Shown one piece after another: positions 1-5,172 of a DNA stretch of 5,528 nucleotides (its first letter is position 1; the number at the start of each line of letters is the position of its first letter). Position numbers and translations under genes: made by a program. Where the stretch lies: NCBI GenBank assembly GCA_012026715.1, contig VEPB01000218.1, positions 1-5,528 on the forward strand, in the 5' to 3' direction. This DNA is from Methylococcaceae bacterium (GTDB lineage Bacteria; Pseudomonadota; Gammaproteobacteria; Methylococcales; Methylococcaceae). The notes beneath the pieces were generated by a model that saw only the letters and a list, made by a program, of their open reading frames with translations, was not told where the DNA came from and did not search any database.

Positions 1-16
1 TCGGGCTGAAGCCCGA
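1..16 (-). terminator. Possible terminator stem downstream of the DUF2959 gene
   Basis: A perfect 6-bp GC-rich inverted repeat (TCGGGC / GCCCGA) with a TGAA loop lies 12 bases beyond the stop codon of the minus-strand lipoprotein gene. Any U-tract that would make it an intrinsic terminator would fall outside the left edge, so its role cannot be confirmed here. Confidence 0.35.
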
Positions 17-27
17 ACTGCCGCCCG

Positions 28-690
28 TCAAGGACCGGACATGTCCTTGACGAAGGCCTCCGCTTCCCCGATCGAAACGTCCATTTCCCGGATCAGCGAA
101 GCGACGTTGGATTCGACTGACCGCACCTCGCCCTGCAGCGAGGCGATGGCCTGGGCGTTGAGGTTGTGCTTCAGGTACAGAACCTGGTCGCGGAACTTGT
201 CCAGCACCGGCGCGATGCGGCTCTCGGCCTTCTTCATGGCGGCGATCATCTGGCCATAGCGGGTTTCCGTGGCCTTGAGCTTCTGTTCGCTGCTGCGGCG
301 CAGGCCGGCGTCGGTGTATTGGCCCAACTCCGTACGCCATTCGCTGAACAGTGCCTCGCTGACGTCTTCGATGTCGGCGATGCGGGTGTGGACGTCGTTG
401 GCCTTGGCCTGACTCCGGTCGAAATCCGCCTGCAGGGTGTCGTATTTGGCCTGGAGATCGCCGCCACCGCCGTGGGCGACCGCGTTGAAGCGCTCCAGCG
501 CGGAACGGAATTGCTCCTTGGCTTCCTGCTGGCTGTCGCGGGCTTTTTCGACCCGGTGGACCATGATGTCGCGCTTGGCGAAGCCGACCTTTTCCATGGC
601 GCCGTAGTAAGCGGTCGAACAACCGATGAAGGCGGTGCAGAAGATCAGGGCGAGGCCGAGGCGGAACATTGGCGGCGTGGATGCGGTCAT
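28..690 (-). CDS. DUF2959 family coiled-coil lipoprotein
   Basis: A 220-residue envelope lipoprotein of unknown function, recognised as DUF2959 by the block after the lipidation site (YYGAMEKVGFAKRDIMVHRV, residues 28-47) and the all-helical remainder. Residues 9-23 are a hydrophobic signal ending in a lipobox (F-I-G-C), so Cys24 should be lipidated by signal peptidase II. Residues 45-70, 80-120 and 133-215 are charged, heptad-like helices consistent with long coiled coils facing the periplasm. The ATG at 690 is chosen because GGAGA lies 4 bases upstream and it gives a normal signal peptide; the reading frame stays open further upstream, but with an Arg/Pro-rich, unlikely N-terminus. The ATG at 669 is an alternative without a ribosome site. 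It follows rluE by 41 bp on the same strand, so co-transcription is likely. No biochemical role is known to me; a structural or scaffolding role is only a guess. Confidence 0.85.
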   Translation of the reverse strand: MTASTPPMFRLGLALIFCTAFIGCSTAYYGAMEKVGFAKRDIMVHRVEKARDSQQEAKEQFRSALERFNAVAHGGGGDLQAKYDTLQADFDRSQAKANDVHTRIADIEDVSEALFSEWRTELGQYTDAGLRRSSEQKLKATETRYGQMIAAMKKAESRIAPVLDKFRDQVLYLKHNLNAQAIASLQGEVRSVESNVASLIREMDVSIGEAEAFVKDMSGP

Positions 691-731
691 GCGGTCTCCG
701 GGGCGGGTCGGGTTGGCGTGGGGCAATGCTC

Positions 732-1331
732 TCACAGCTTGCGGGGCGCGGGGAACCGCCGGCGGGGCCGATCCGGGCCTCCTGCGGCGGCCGAAAGTTC
801 GCGCCACTGTCCCGGCTCAAGGCCGTCCAGAGTCCATTCGCCGATGGCGTGGCGGATCAGCCGCAGGGTCGGATGGCCCACCGCGGCGGTCATGCGCCGC
901 ACCTGGCGGTTGCGGCCTTCCTTCAGGGTCAGCTCCAGCCACTGCGTGGGAATGCGGGCGCGGAACCGGATCGGCGGATCGCGTGGCCAGAGGCCGCGCG
1001 GTTCGTCGATCAAGCGGGCACCGGCAGGACGGGTCGGGCCGTCGTTCAGGACCAGGCCGCCGCGCAATCGGGCCAAGGCCTCCTGGTCCGGCACGCCTTC
1101 CACCTGTGCCCGGTAGACCTTGGCCATCTTGTGGCGCGGATCGGCGATGCGAGCCTGCAACTGGCCGTCGTCGGTCAAAAGCAGCAGCCCTTCACTGTCG
1201 AAATCGCGCCGGCCGGCCACGCGGATTTCGGGAACATCGATATAATCGGCCAGGGTGGGACGGCCCCGCTCCCGATCGGTGAACTGGGACAGGACACCGT
1301 AGGGCTTGTTGAACAGAATCAATCGGGCCAT
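732..1331 (-). CDS. rluE: 23S rRNA pseudouridine synthase, RluE type
   Basis: A 199-residue RsuA-family pseudouridine synthase. E. coli RluE isomerises uridine 2457 of 23S rRNA, and the resemblance is close along the whole length: ILFNKPYGVLSQFTD (residues 5-19), the catalytic block AGRRDFDSEGLLLLT (39-53), LNDGPTRPAGA (95-105) and EGRNRQVRRMTAAVGHPTLR (138-157). Asp43 is the expected catalytic aspartate. The residue before it is Arg where the family usually has Leu (GRLD), a small oddity. There is no N-terminal S4 domain, as in RluE and unlike RsuA. The C-terminus is a short Arg/Pro-rich tail (187-199). The start is the ATG at 1331, where homology begins; the in-frame ATG at 1346 would add five residues, and neither has a strong ribosome site. 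It is divergent from the SpoU methyltransferase gene, 38 bp away, and probably co-transcribed with the DUF2959 gene downstream. Confidence 0.93.
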   Translation of the reverse strand: MARLILFNKPYGVLSQFTDRERGRPTLADYIDVPEIRVAGRRDFDSEGLLLLTDDGQLQARIADPRHKMAKVYRAQVEGVPDQEALARLRGGLVLNDGPTRPAGARLIDEPRGLWPRDPPIRFRARIPTQWLELTLKEGRNRQVRRMTAAVGHPTLRLIRHAIGEWTLDGLEPGQWRELSAAAGGPDRPRRRFPAPRKL

Positions 1332-1369
1332 TCCGATACAATGCATGCTTTGACCATCCGCCAGCTTAC
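1332..1369. promoter_or_regulatory. Short divergent promoter region between rluE and the SpoU methylase
   Basis: Only 38 bases separate the two start codons, so the promoters of both genes must overlap each other or the opposite coding region. A TACAAT box on the plus strand at 1337-1342 is one mismatch from the sigma-70 -10 consensus and would start transcription just ahead of the methylase ATG at 1370, but no good -35 is found at 16-18 bases. The region also contains overlapping self-complementary hexamers ATGCAT (1341-1346) and GCATGC (1343-1348). I cannot assign a minus-strand promoter with confidence. Confidence 0.35.
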
Positions 1370-2431
1370 ATGAGCAAATCCGACCGGCCCCGATCTCCTT
1401 CCTCCCGCAGCGCCCACGGCAAGCCCTCGCGCGGTCCGAGCGACGGCAAGCCGGTGCGCAAGCCCGCGGGCGAAGCCGCCGGAAACCGGCGGGCGCCATC
1501 CCAGGAGGCGGGCGAACGCATGCCGTCGCGGCGTCCCCCGGCGCGCAAGCCGCTGCCCGTCGGCGGGTCTGACATTCCGCCGGCCGCCGCCGAGCTGGAG
1601 CTTTCCGAAAAGCTCCAGAAGATTGCCGGCCTGCAGGCGGTCACCGCCGTGTTCCGGCGCGATCCGGAGCGGGTCATGCGGCTCTACTACAGTGCGCACT
1701 TGAAGACCGCGGCGGGGCCGTTCTGCTCGCAGATGGCCAAGCTGCACCGGCCGTACCGGATGCTGGAAGAGGAGGAGATGGAGAAGGTGGCCGGCACCGT
1801 GCTCCACGGCGGGATCGTGGCGGCCGCGGTGCCCCGCAAGCTCGGCACCCTGACGGCGGCGGTCCTGTCCCAGTGGGCGGCGAGCCGCAAGCCCCTGGTG
1901 ATCCTGGACGGCATCGGCAATCCCAACAACCTCGGCGCCATCGCCCGCACCATGGCGTTCTTCGGCCTGGAACACCTGCTGCTGACCGATCACCCGGACC
2001 AGGGTGCGTTGTCGGAATCGGCTTACCGGGTGGCGGAGGGCGGGCTGGAGCATCTGGAAGTGGCGCGGCTGCCCGATCCGGCCAAGTCGCTGGCCAAGTT
2101 CAAGACCCACTACCGGGTCATCGGCACGGTCCTGGACCCCAAGGCGGCCGGCATCGAGGCCTTGGCCAGCGATCACCGACCGGTCGCGCTGGTGCTCGGC
2201 AATGAGGAAAAAGGCCTGAGCAAGGCGACCCTGGCCGCTTGCGACGCGGTTATCAGCCTGCCGGCGCTCGGTGCCATGCAGTCCCTCAACGTGGCCGCGA
2301 CGGCGGCGATTCTGATCCACCACCTGGCCACCGCGCCGGCGCGCTCCCGCAAGAACCAGCCGGTGGAATCCCGGGAACCGCGGCGCGGGCCACCATCATC
2401 CCGCCCTCCACGGCGCAAGCCAAGGGCCTGA
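1370..2431 (+). CDS. SpoU/TrmH-family tRNA/rRNA 2'-O-methyltransferase, YfiF-like
   Basis: A 353-residue SPOUT-class RNA methyltransferase, predicted to transfer a methyl group from S-adenosylmethionine to a ribose 2'-OH. Residues 80-155 form the substrate-binding N-domain, with HGGI at 146-149. The trefoil-knot catalytic domain spans about 175-320 and carries the three SpoU motifs: motif 1 NPNNLGAIAR (184-193) with the conserved Asn and Arg, motif 2 ALVLGNEEKGLS (273-284), and motif 3 ISLPALGAMQSLNVAATAAI (295-314). AEGGLEH (222-228) also matches E. coli YfiF, which it resembles in length and layout; the target of YfiF is not established, so neither is this one. Residues 1-66 are Arg/Lys/Pro/Ser-rich and disordered, and residues 325-353 are a second basic tail; both probably bind RNA. 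There is no clear Shine-Dalgarno before the ATG. It is divergent from rluE and convergent with the bestrophin gene, whose stop lies 9 bases beyond. Confidence 0.92.
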   Translation: MSKSDRPRSPSSRSAHGKPSRGPSDGKPVRKPAGEAAGNRRAPSQEAGERMPSRRPPARKPLPVGGSDIPPAAAELELSEKLQKIAGLQAVTAVFRRDPERVMRLYYSAHLKTAAGPFCSQMAKLHRPYRMLEEEEMEKVAGTVLHGGIVAAAVPRKLGTLTAAVLSQWAASRKPLVILDGIGNPNNLGAIARTMAFFGLEHLLLTDHPDQGALSESAYRVAEGGLEHLEVARLPDPAKSLAKFKTHYRVIGTVLDPKAAGIEALASDHRPVALVLGNEEKGLSKATLAACDAVISLPALGAMQSLNVAATAAILIHHLATAPARSRKNQPVESREPRRGPPSSRPPRRKPRA

Positions 2432-2433
2432 TC

Positions 2434-2451
2434 CGCCGGCTCATTCCGGCG
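2434..2451. terminator. Weak hairpin between convergent methylase and bestrophin genes
   Basis: CGCCGG (2434-2439) and CCGGCG (2446-2451) form a 6-bp stem with a 6-base loop, overlapping the last codons and stop of the bestrophin gene. No real T-tract follows on either strand. It could slow or stop transcription from both sides, but it does not meet the standard intrinsic-terminator pattern. Confidence 0.25.
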
Positions 2452-3274
2452 CCAGAATTTCCTTCACATTGACCGCGATCGTCCGCGCCATTTCGTCCAT
2501 GGGCAGATCGTTGGCGTCGGTGCCGAAGGGGTTTTCCACTTCTTCGGCGAGCAGTTCCAGGCTGCCCAGCACATACAGCATGAAGGTGCTGAACAGCGCC
2601 GTCCAATAGCCGAAGTCATGGACGAACATGAACGGCATGGTGACGATGTAGACGAAGATGAATTTCTTCAGGAACAGGCTGTAGGAATACGGGATGGGGG
2701 TCTTCTTGATGCGCTCGCAGGCGCCGCACACGTCGGTGAGGGTGGTCAGTTCAGGGTTGAGGTTGAGCTGATGTTCCAGGGCCAGGTCGCCTTGGCGGCG
2801 CAGGGCCTCGATCTCGCCGAACAGGCGGGCCGCCACCGCGTTGGGGGCGTGGCGGATCGGACCGGCAGTCGGGATGGCTTCGCGCAAATGGTCTTTCAGG
2901 GTGGCGGCGTAAAGGCTCAGGTCGGCAGCGATGCGTCGCCGCGCGAAATGGTCGGCGGGTAGCGCGGCGTTCAGCTTCAAGGCCAGATTGCGGGAGGCGT
3001 TGACCAGCGCGCCCCACAGCTTGCGGCCCTCCCACCAGCGTTCATAGGCGGTGTTGGTGCGGAACACCAGCAACAGCGAGATGACGAAGCCGAGCAGGGA
3101 ATGGACCACGTTGGTGGCGCCCAGCCGGCCGGGCCACAGGCACCGGTCCCCGTAGGCGACGGCGGCCGAGAACAGCGCCACCGTCAGCATCGCGGCCAGC
3201 AGCCGGCGGAAGGTGTCACTCTTGTGAAACTTGAAGATCAGCCCCCACCAGGAGGTGGGGTCGTAGGAGATCAT
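2441..3274 (-). CDS. Bestrophin-family ion channel (UPF0187/YneE-like)
   Basis: A 277-residue inner-membrane protein of the bestrophin family, a group of homopentameric channels; eukaryotic members conduct chloride and the Klebsiella homologue is cation-selective. Family blocks seen: FRTNTAYERWWEGRKLWG (71-88), GACERIKKTPIPYSY (184-198) and EEVENPFGTDANDLPMD (244-260). Hydrophobic segments at about 24-42, 55-71, 203-218 and 223-242 fit the usual four helices, with the long cytosolic helical region between the second and third. The ATG at 3274 has GGAGGG 7 bases upstream and gives the family's usual N-terminus. It is the last gene of a same-strand run, 74 bp after the 101-residue membrane protein with no convincing terminator between, so it may share that transcript. 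The ribosome site can pair in a hairpin (separate entry). Ion selectivity and physiological role cannot be read from sequence. Confidence 0.92.
   Translation of the reverse strand: MISYDPTSWWGLIFKFHKSDTFRRLLAAMLTVALFSAAVAYGDRCLWPGRLGATNVVHSLLGFVISLLLVFRTNTAYERWWEGRKLWGALVNASRNLALKLNAALPADHFARRRIAADLSLYAATLKDHLREAIPTAGPIRHAPNAVAARLFGEIEALRRQGDLALEHQLNLNPELTTLTDVCGACERIKKTPIPYSYSLFLKKFIFVYIVTMPFMFVHDFGYWTALFSTFMLYVLGSLELLAEEVENPFGTDANDLPMDEMARTIAVNVKEILAPE
3243..3260 (-). promoter_or_regulatory. Hairpin in the first codons of the bestrophin gene
   Basis: CCCCACC and GGTGGGG form a perfect 7-bp stem with a 4-base loop within codons 5-11. In the mRNA the loop reads UCCU, which is complementary to part of the gene's own GGAGGG ribosome site upstream. 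Together with the hairpin at 3282-3300 it leaves the start codon between two stems. The hairpin is seen directly; a control role is inference, since the codons (Asp-Pro-Thr-Ser-Trp-Trp-Gly) may simply be GC-rich. Confidence 0.35.
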
Positions 3275-3281
3275 GCGTCAG

Positions 3282-3300
3282 CCCTCCGGAACCAGGAGGG
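3282..3300 (-). promoter_or_regulatory. Bestrophin ribosome-binding site inside a hairpin
   Basis: On the minus strand the Shine-Dalgarno GGAGGG (3287-3282) sits 7 bases before the ATG at 3274. The preceding CCCTCC (3300-3295) is its exact complement, so a 6-bp stem with a 7-base loop can cover the ribosome site. This could lower translation or make it depend on ribosomes or factors acting upstream. Confidence 0.45.
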
Positions 3301-3348
3301 GCAGTTTAGCAAGCCCCGGCACCGCGGAGCACGCCGCTGCCGTGCGGG

Positions 3349-3654
3349 TCAGAGGGGCATGGTTCCGGTCCAAATCATGAAGGCGCCCCACAGCGCCAGC
3401 AGCCAGTAGTTGATGCGTATCCGGCCGGTGCGCGCCGGCGCCAGCAGCAGCGCTGCGGTGGCGCAGAGCGGTGTGGCGATGATGTAGGACCACAGGATGG
3501 CGGCTTGCAACTGATCCAGCACTGGCGCTGGCGCGGCGGTCGGTGGCCGGCAATAGGTCGTGACCAGGCCTGCTGCCAAGATCGCAAGGCTGGCCGCGGT
3601 CAGCCCGAGATTGGCCGTGGTGGCCCAACGGCTGAGGCGCTCGTGCCCGTTCAT
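3349..3654 (-). CDS. Small three-helix membrane protein, unknown function
   Basis: A 101-residue protein I do not recognise. It has three hydrophobic segments at about 15-35, 51-72 and 82-100, the last running almost to the C-terminus, and short basic linkers (RTGRIR, 75-80). Positive residues before helix 1 (His4, Arg6, Arg9) and between helices 2 and 3 suggest a cytoplasmic N-terminus and a cytoplasmic second loop, with a Pro/Ala-rich outer loop at 36-45. Cys35 and Cys64 are the only cysteines. Its ATG overlaps the TGA of the caspase-like gene upstream (ATGA, 3654-3651), which points to translational coupling and a shared function or complex; a weak GAGG lies 10 bases upstream inside that gene. 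The bestrophin gene follows after 74 bp. It could be a membrane anchor, substrate or effector partner of the upstream protein, but nothing in the sequence decides this. Confidence 0.72.
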   Translation of the reverse strand: MNGHERLSRWATTANLGLTAASLAILAAGLVTTYCRPPTAAPAPVLDQLQAAILWSYIIATPLCATAALLLAPARTGRIRINYWLLALWGAFMIWTGTMPL

Positions 3655-4154
3655 GGACGGCTGGCCTCGGCGTCGAAGCTGCCGTCCGGGTTGGCTCGGA
3701 CGTAATGTCCGAAATTCAGTCGGTACACCGGATTGTGCTTGCCGGTGCCTGCATAGACGGGAACTCCGAAGGTCCGCGCCAATTCGATCAGCAGCACGCG
3801 GTTCTGGCCGATGTTGCAGTGTTGCAAGTGAACGAAGCCGTTCGGCGCGAAGTTGCCGGCCAGCAACGCCAGCGTTGGCCGGAAATTGGGCAGGGTGGCG
3901 ATAGAGATCCAGTCACTGCCGATCTGGAGTCCCTGGGGATTGCCGTGGTCGATGACGTTCAGCCGCGAGAGGCGGTTGTAGCTGATCTGTGGGGCCGCCG
4001 TTCCGGTCGGGGAACGCGTGTAAACCCGTAGCGCCTGCAAGACATGGTTGACCATAGAGGCGACGTCCTGCATGTAAATCTCGCCGATGCGGGTGGCCGA
4101 AGCGGCCCAGCCCACGATATCGGAATCATCGATGACGGTGATTTCAACGTCCAC
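3651..4154 (-). CDS. Small caspase-fold (clan CD, DUF4347-like) putative cysteine peptidase
   Basis: A 167-residue protein with a GTG start at 4154, chosen because a perfect GGAGGA lies 6 bases upstream; the frame stays open to an ATG at 4355, but that extension is Arg/Cys-rich and runs through a strong hairpin. The pattern resembles DUF4347 and other clan CD peptidase-like domains: a hydrophobic strand ending in His-Gly (LNVIDHGNPQGLQIG, 65-79), then a second strand ending in Cys (FVHLQHCNIGQN, 107-118), followed by a helix and VPVYAGTG (131-138). His70 and Cys113 would be the catalytic pair. The N-terminus (EITVIDDSDIVGW, 4-16) looks like the first strand of the fold. No signal peptide or membrane segment is present, so a cytoplasmic location is expected. 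DUF4347 domains usually sit in large surface proteins; a stand-alone copy coupled by a 4-base overlap to a small membrane protein is unusual. Activity is inferred from motif spacing only; it could be a non-peptidase relative. Confidence 0.7.
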   Translation of the reverse strand: MDVEITVIDDSDIVGWAASATRIGEIYMQDVASMVNHVLQALRVYTRSPTGTAAPQISYNRLSRLNVIDHGNPQGLQIGSDWISIATLPNFRPTLALLAGNFAPNGFVHLQHCNIGQNRVLLIELARTFGVPVYAGTGKHNPVYRLNFGHYVRANPDGSFDAEASRP

Positions 4155-4160
4155 GGATTG

Positions 4161-4166
4161 TCCTCC
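4161..4166 (-). promoter_or_regulatory. Ribosome-binding site of the caspase-like gene
   Basis: GGAGGA on the minus strand, 6 bases before the GTG at 4154. It is a near-perfect Shine-Dalgarno and decides the start of the caspase-like gene over the upstream in-frame ATGs at 4355 and 4334. Confidence 0.8.
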
Positions 4167-4190
4167 ATTGATAAAGGTAATAGTCCAAGC

Positions 4191-4225
4191 GAACCGAGCG
4201 GAGGCCGTGTATCCTCCGCCGGTTC
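4191..4225. promoter_or_regulatory. Long inverted repeat in the leader of the caspase-like gene
   Basis: GAACCG (4191-4196), one unpaired A, and GCGGAGG (4198-4204) pair exactly with CCTCCGC (4213-4219) and CGGTTC (4220-4225), giving 13 base pairs with one bulge and an 8-base loop. It begins 24 bases upstream of the GGAGGA site. No U-tract follows on either strand, so a standard intrinsic terminator is unlikely; a leader RNA structure or a protein-binding palindrome is more plausible. Confidence 0.6.
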
Positions 4226-4397
4226 TGCATGAGTAGAAAATTCGCGCTGGATTGGGGCGGCATCGCGCCCGCGGGTGTCGCACGGATTCTCCCTTTAGCC
4301 AAAGATGCCCTTGGGATCGGGGTGCGGGTTCCATGCAGATCAAAAAAACCGACATTCGTCCGCGCGTTCGGGCCGACGCCGGGTTGTCCGGTTGCTC

Positions 4398-4427
4398 TGG
4401 GCAGCCGCAGTTTATCTATGTTATAAA
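4398..4427 (+). promoter_or_regulatory. Candidate sigma-70 promoter for the Gly-rich lipoprotein
   Basis: TGGGCA (4398-4403) and TATAAA (4422-4427) with an 18-base spacer match the sigma-70 boxes at 4/6 and 5/6. The -10 lies in the only AT-rich island of a GC-rich region and about 125 bases before the preferred ATG. The -35 match is weak. Confidence 0.3.
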
Positions 4428-4444
4428 GCCGCCGGCCGCGTCAA
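4418..4444 (-). promoter_or_regulatory. Candidate promoter for the caspase-like / membrane protein genes
   Basis: On the minus strand TTGACG (4444-4439, 5/6 to the -35 consensus) is followed after 15 bases by TAACAT (4423-4418, 4/6). The spacing is short. If used, it overlaps the plus-strand candidate and gives a leader of about 250 bases that includes the hairpin at 4191-4225. Confidence 0.25.
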
Positions 4445-4552
4445 TACCTTGGATGTCGCTGAGGTTGCCGGTACGCGGATTTTCTTAGCATCCTGACAGA
4501 CCAATGGTTTCCGAGCATGGCAGAAGAACAGTTCGATAAGCGCGTTTCGGTG

Positions 4553-5143
4553 ATGAAGGCGACCCTGCTGGCCGCCGCCTTGGCGGGTGCCGGGCTGCTG
4601 ACCGGTTGCGGCGGTGATTCCGGCGGCGGTTCCGATTCTCCCAAGATCGAGGCCAAGATCAGCGGCCTGGTGAACGACAATGCCGGGGCGGTGAGCCACG
4701 GCAAGATCGAGGTCGCCGACAAGAGCGGCGCCGTGGTTTACAAGGGCGAGTTTCACGACGGCCGCTACCAGGTGAAGGTGCCCGCCAGCGCCGGCTATCC
4801 CATCGTGATCACCGCGTTTCCGCCGGAAGATGCGGCGGTCAATACGCCGGTCAAGGCGGTCGTCACCAGTTCCATCGCCGACCGCATCGACGTTTCTCCG
4901 GTCAGCACCAGCGTGGTGGAAGGCGCCATCGCCCTGGGCGGCCTCACCGCCCAGAACATCGCGCGCGCCTCCGGCGGCGCCATCGGCATGCGCCAGTCGC
5001 AGGGCGGCAGTGCAGCCACCGGCGGCGGCGGCGCCGGTCCCGGCAACAGCGGTGGCGGTGCCGGGCGCGGCGGTCATGGCGGCCATAACATGGAAGACAT
5101 GAAGCGCAGCGGCGACACTACCACCGAAACCCAGCCCAAGTAA
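4553..5143 (+). CDS. Uncharacterised lipoprotein with beta-rich domain and Gly-rich tail
   Basis: A 196-residue predicted lipoprotein. Residues 1-18 are a short signal peptide (MKATLLAAALAGAGLLTG) with an L-T-G-C lipobox, so Cys19 should be lipidated. A Gly/Ser linker (20-29) leads to a beta-rich domain at about 32-125, whose opening (ISGLVNDNAGAVSHGKIEVA, 36-55) resembles carboxypeptidase-regulatory or transthyretin-like Ig folds, with a GRYQVKVPA strand at 70-78. Residues 141-178 are mostly Gly/Ala/Ser, ending in GRGGHGGHNMEDM (171-183), which has two His and two Met residues and might bind metal. The start at 4553 is preferred because it gives a normal signal peptide; the in-frame ATG at 4517 adds 12 residues with three acidic ones. 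Neither has a clear ribosome site. A strong terminator follows 29 bases after the stop, so it is probably monocistronic. I do not recognise a named family. Confidence 0.78.
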   Translation: MKATLLAAALAGAGLLTGCGGDSGGGSDSPKIEAKISGLVNDNAGAVSHGKIEVADKSGAVVYKGEFHDGRYQVKVPASAGYPIVITAFPPEDAAVNTPVKAVVTSSIADRIDVSPVSTSVVEGAIALGGLTAQNIARASGGAIGMRQSQGGSAATGGGGAGPGNSGGGAGRGGHGGHNMEDMKRSGDTTTETQPK

Positions 5144-5172
5144 GTTCGACCGGGAATTGAATGGGGTTTAGG

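Larger units (their letters stand above)
4155..4552. other. Divergent intergenic region, no confident gene
   Basis: About 400 bases separate the caspase-like gene from the lipoprotein gene. It contains the ribosome site of the former, a long hairpin at 4191-4225, and an AT-rich island around 4411-4427 with weak promoter matches in both directions. An A-run at 4341-4349 is the other local feature. Several open frames of about 60-80 codons exist (for example ending at 4426, 4488 and 4496), but none has a ribosome site, recognisable motif or consistent composition. No known riboswitch or RNA gene was recognised. Confidence 0.5.

Noticed and set aside
166..1116. Plus-strand frame of about 316 codons across the DUF2959 and rluE genes
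   Set aside because: It spans two well-supported minus-strand genes, and its composition is that of a reverse-frame shadow.
1319..2323. Long open frame of about 334 codons on the minus strand, antisense to the methylase
   Set aside because: It mirrors the SpoU gene, is rich in Arg/Gly/His as expected for a GC-rich shadow frame, shows no known motif, and overlaps the rluE start.
3301..3348. Possible terminator between the 101-residue membrane protein and bestrophin genes
   Set aside because: Only short, interrupted GC stems can be drawn and no U-tract follows.
3651..4232. Lower GC in the caspase-like gene as proof of horizontal transfer
   Set aside because: A hand count over 3721-4140 gives about 62% GC, lower than the methylase lines sampled (70-80%), but parts of the bestrophin gene are as low (about 55%), so the contrast is not decisive.
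4333..4349. A-run at 4341-4349 read as a minus-strand terminator tail
   Set aside because: No stable stem immediately precedes it on the minus strand, and no gene ends there.
4305..4496. Small plus-strand gene in the intergenic region, with a possible hydrophobic stretch (VRLLWAAAVYLCY)
   Set aside because: No ribosome site, no recognisable family, and overlapping frames of equal quality at 4252-4488 and 4229-4426 argue for chance.
4421..5086. Minus-strand frame of about 221 codons antisense to the Gly-rich lipoprotein
   Set aside because: Its Ala/Gly/Asp-rich repeats are the complement of the lipoprotein codons; no motif, and it crosses the intergenic AT-rich island.
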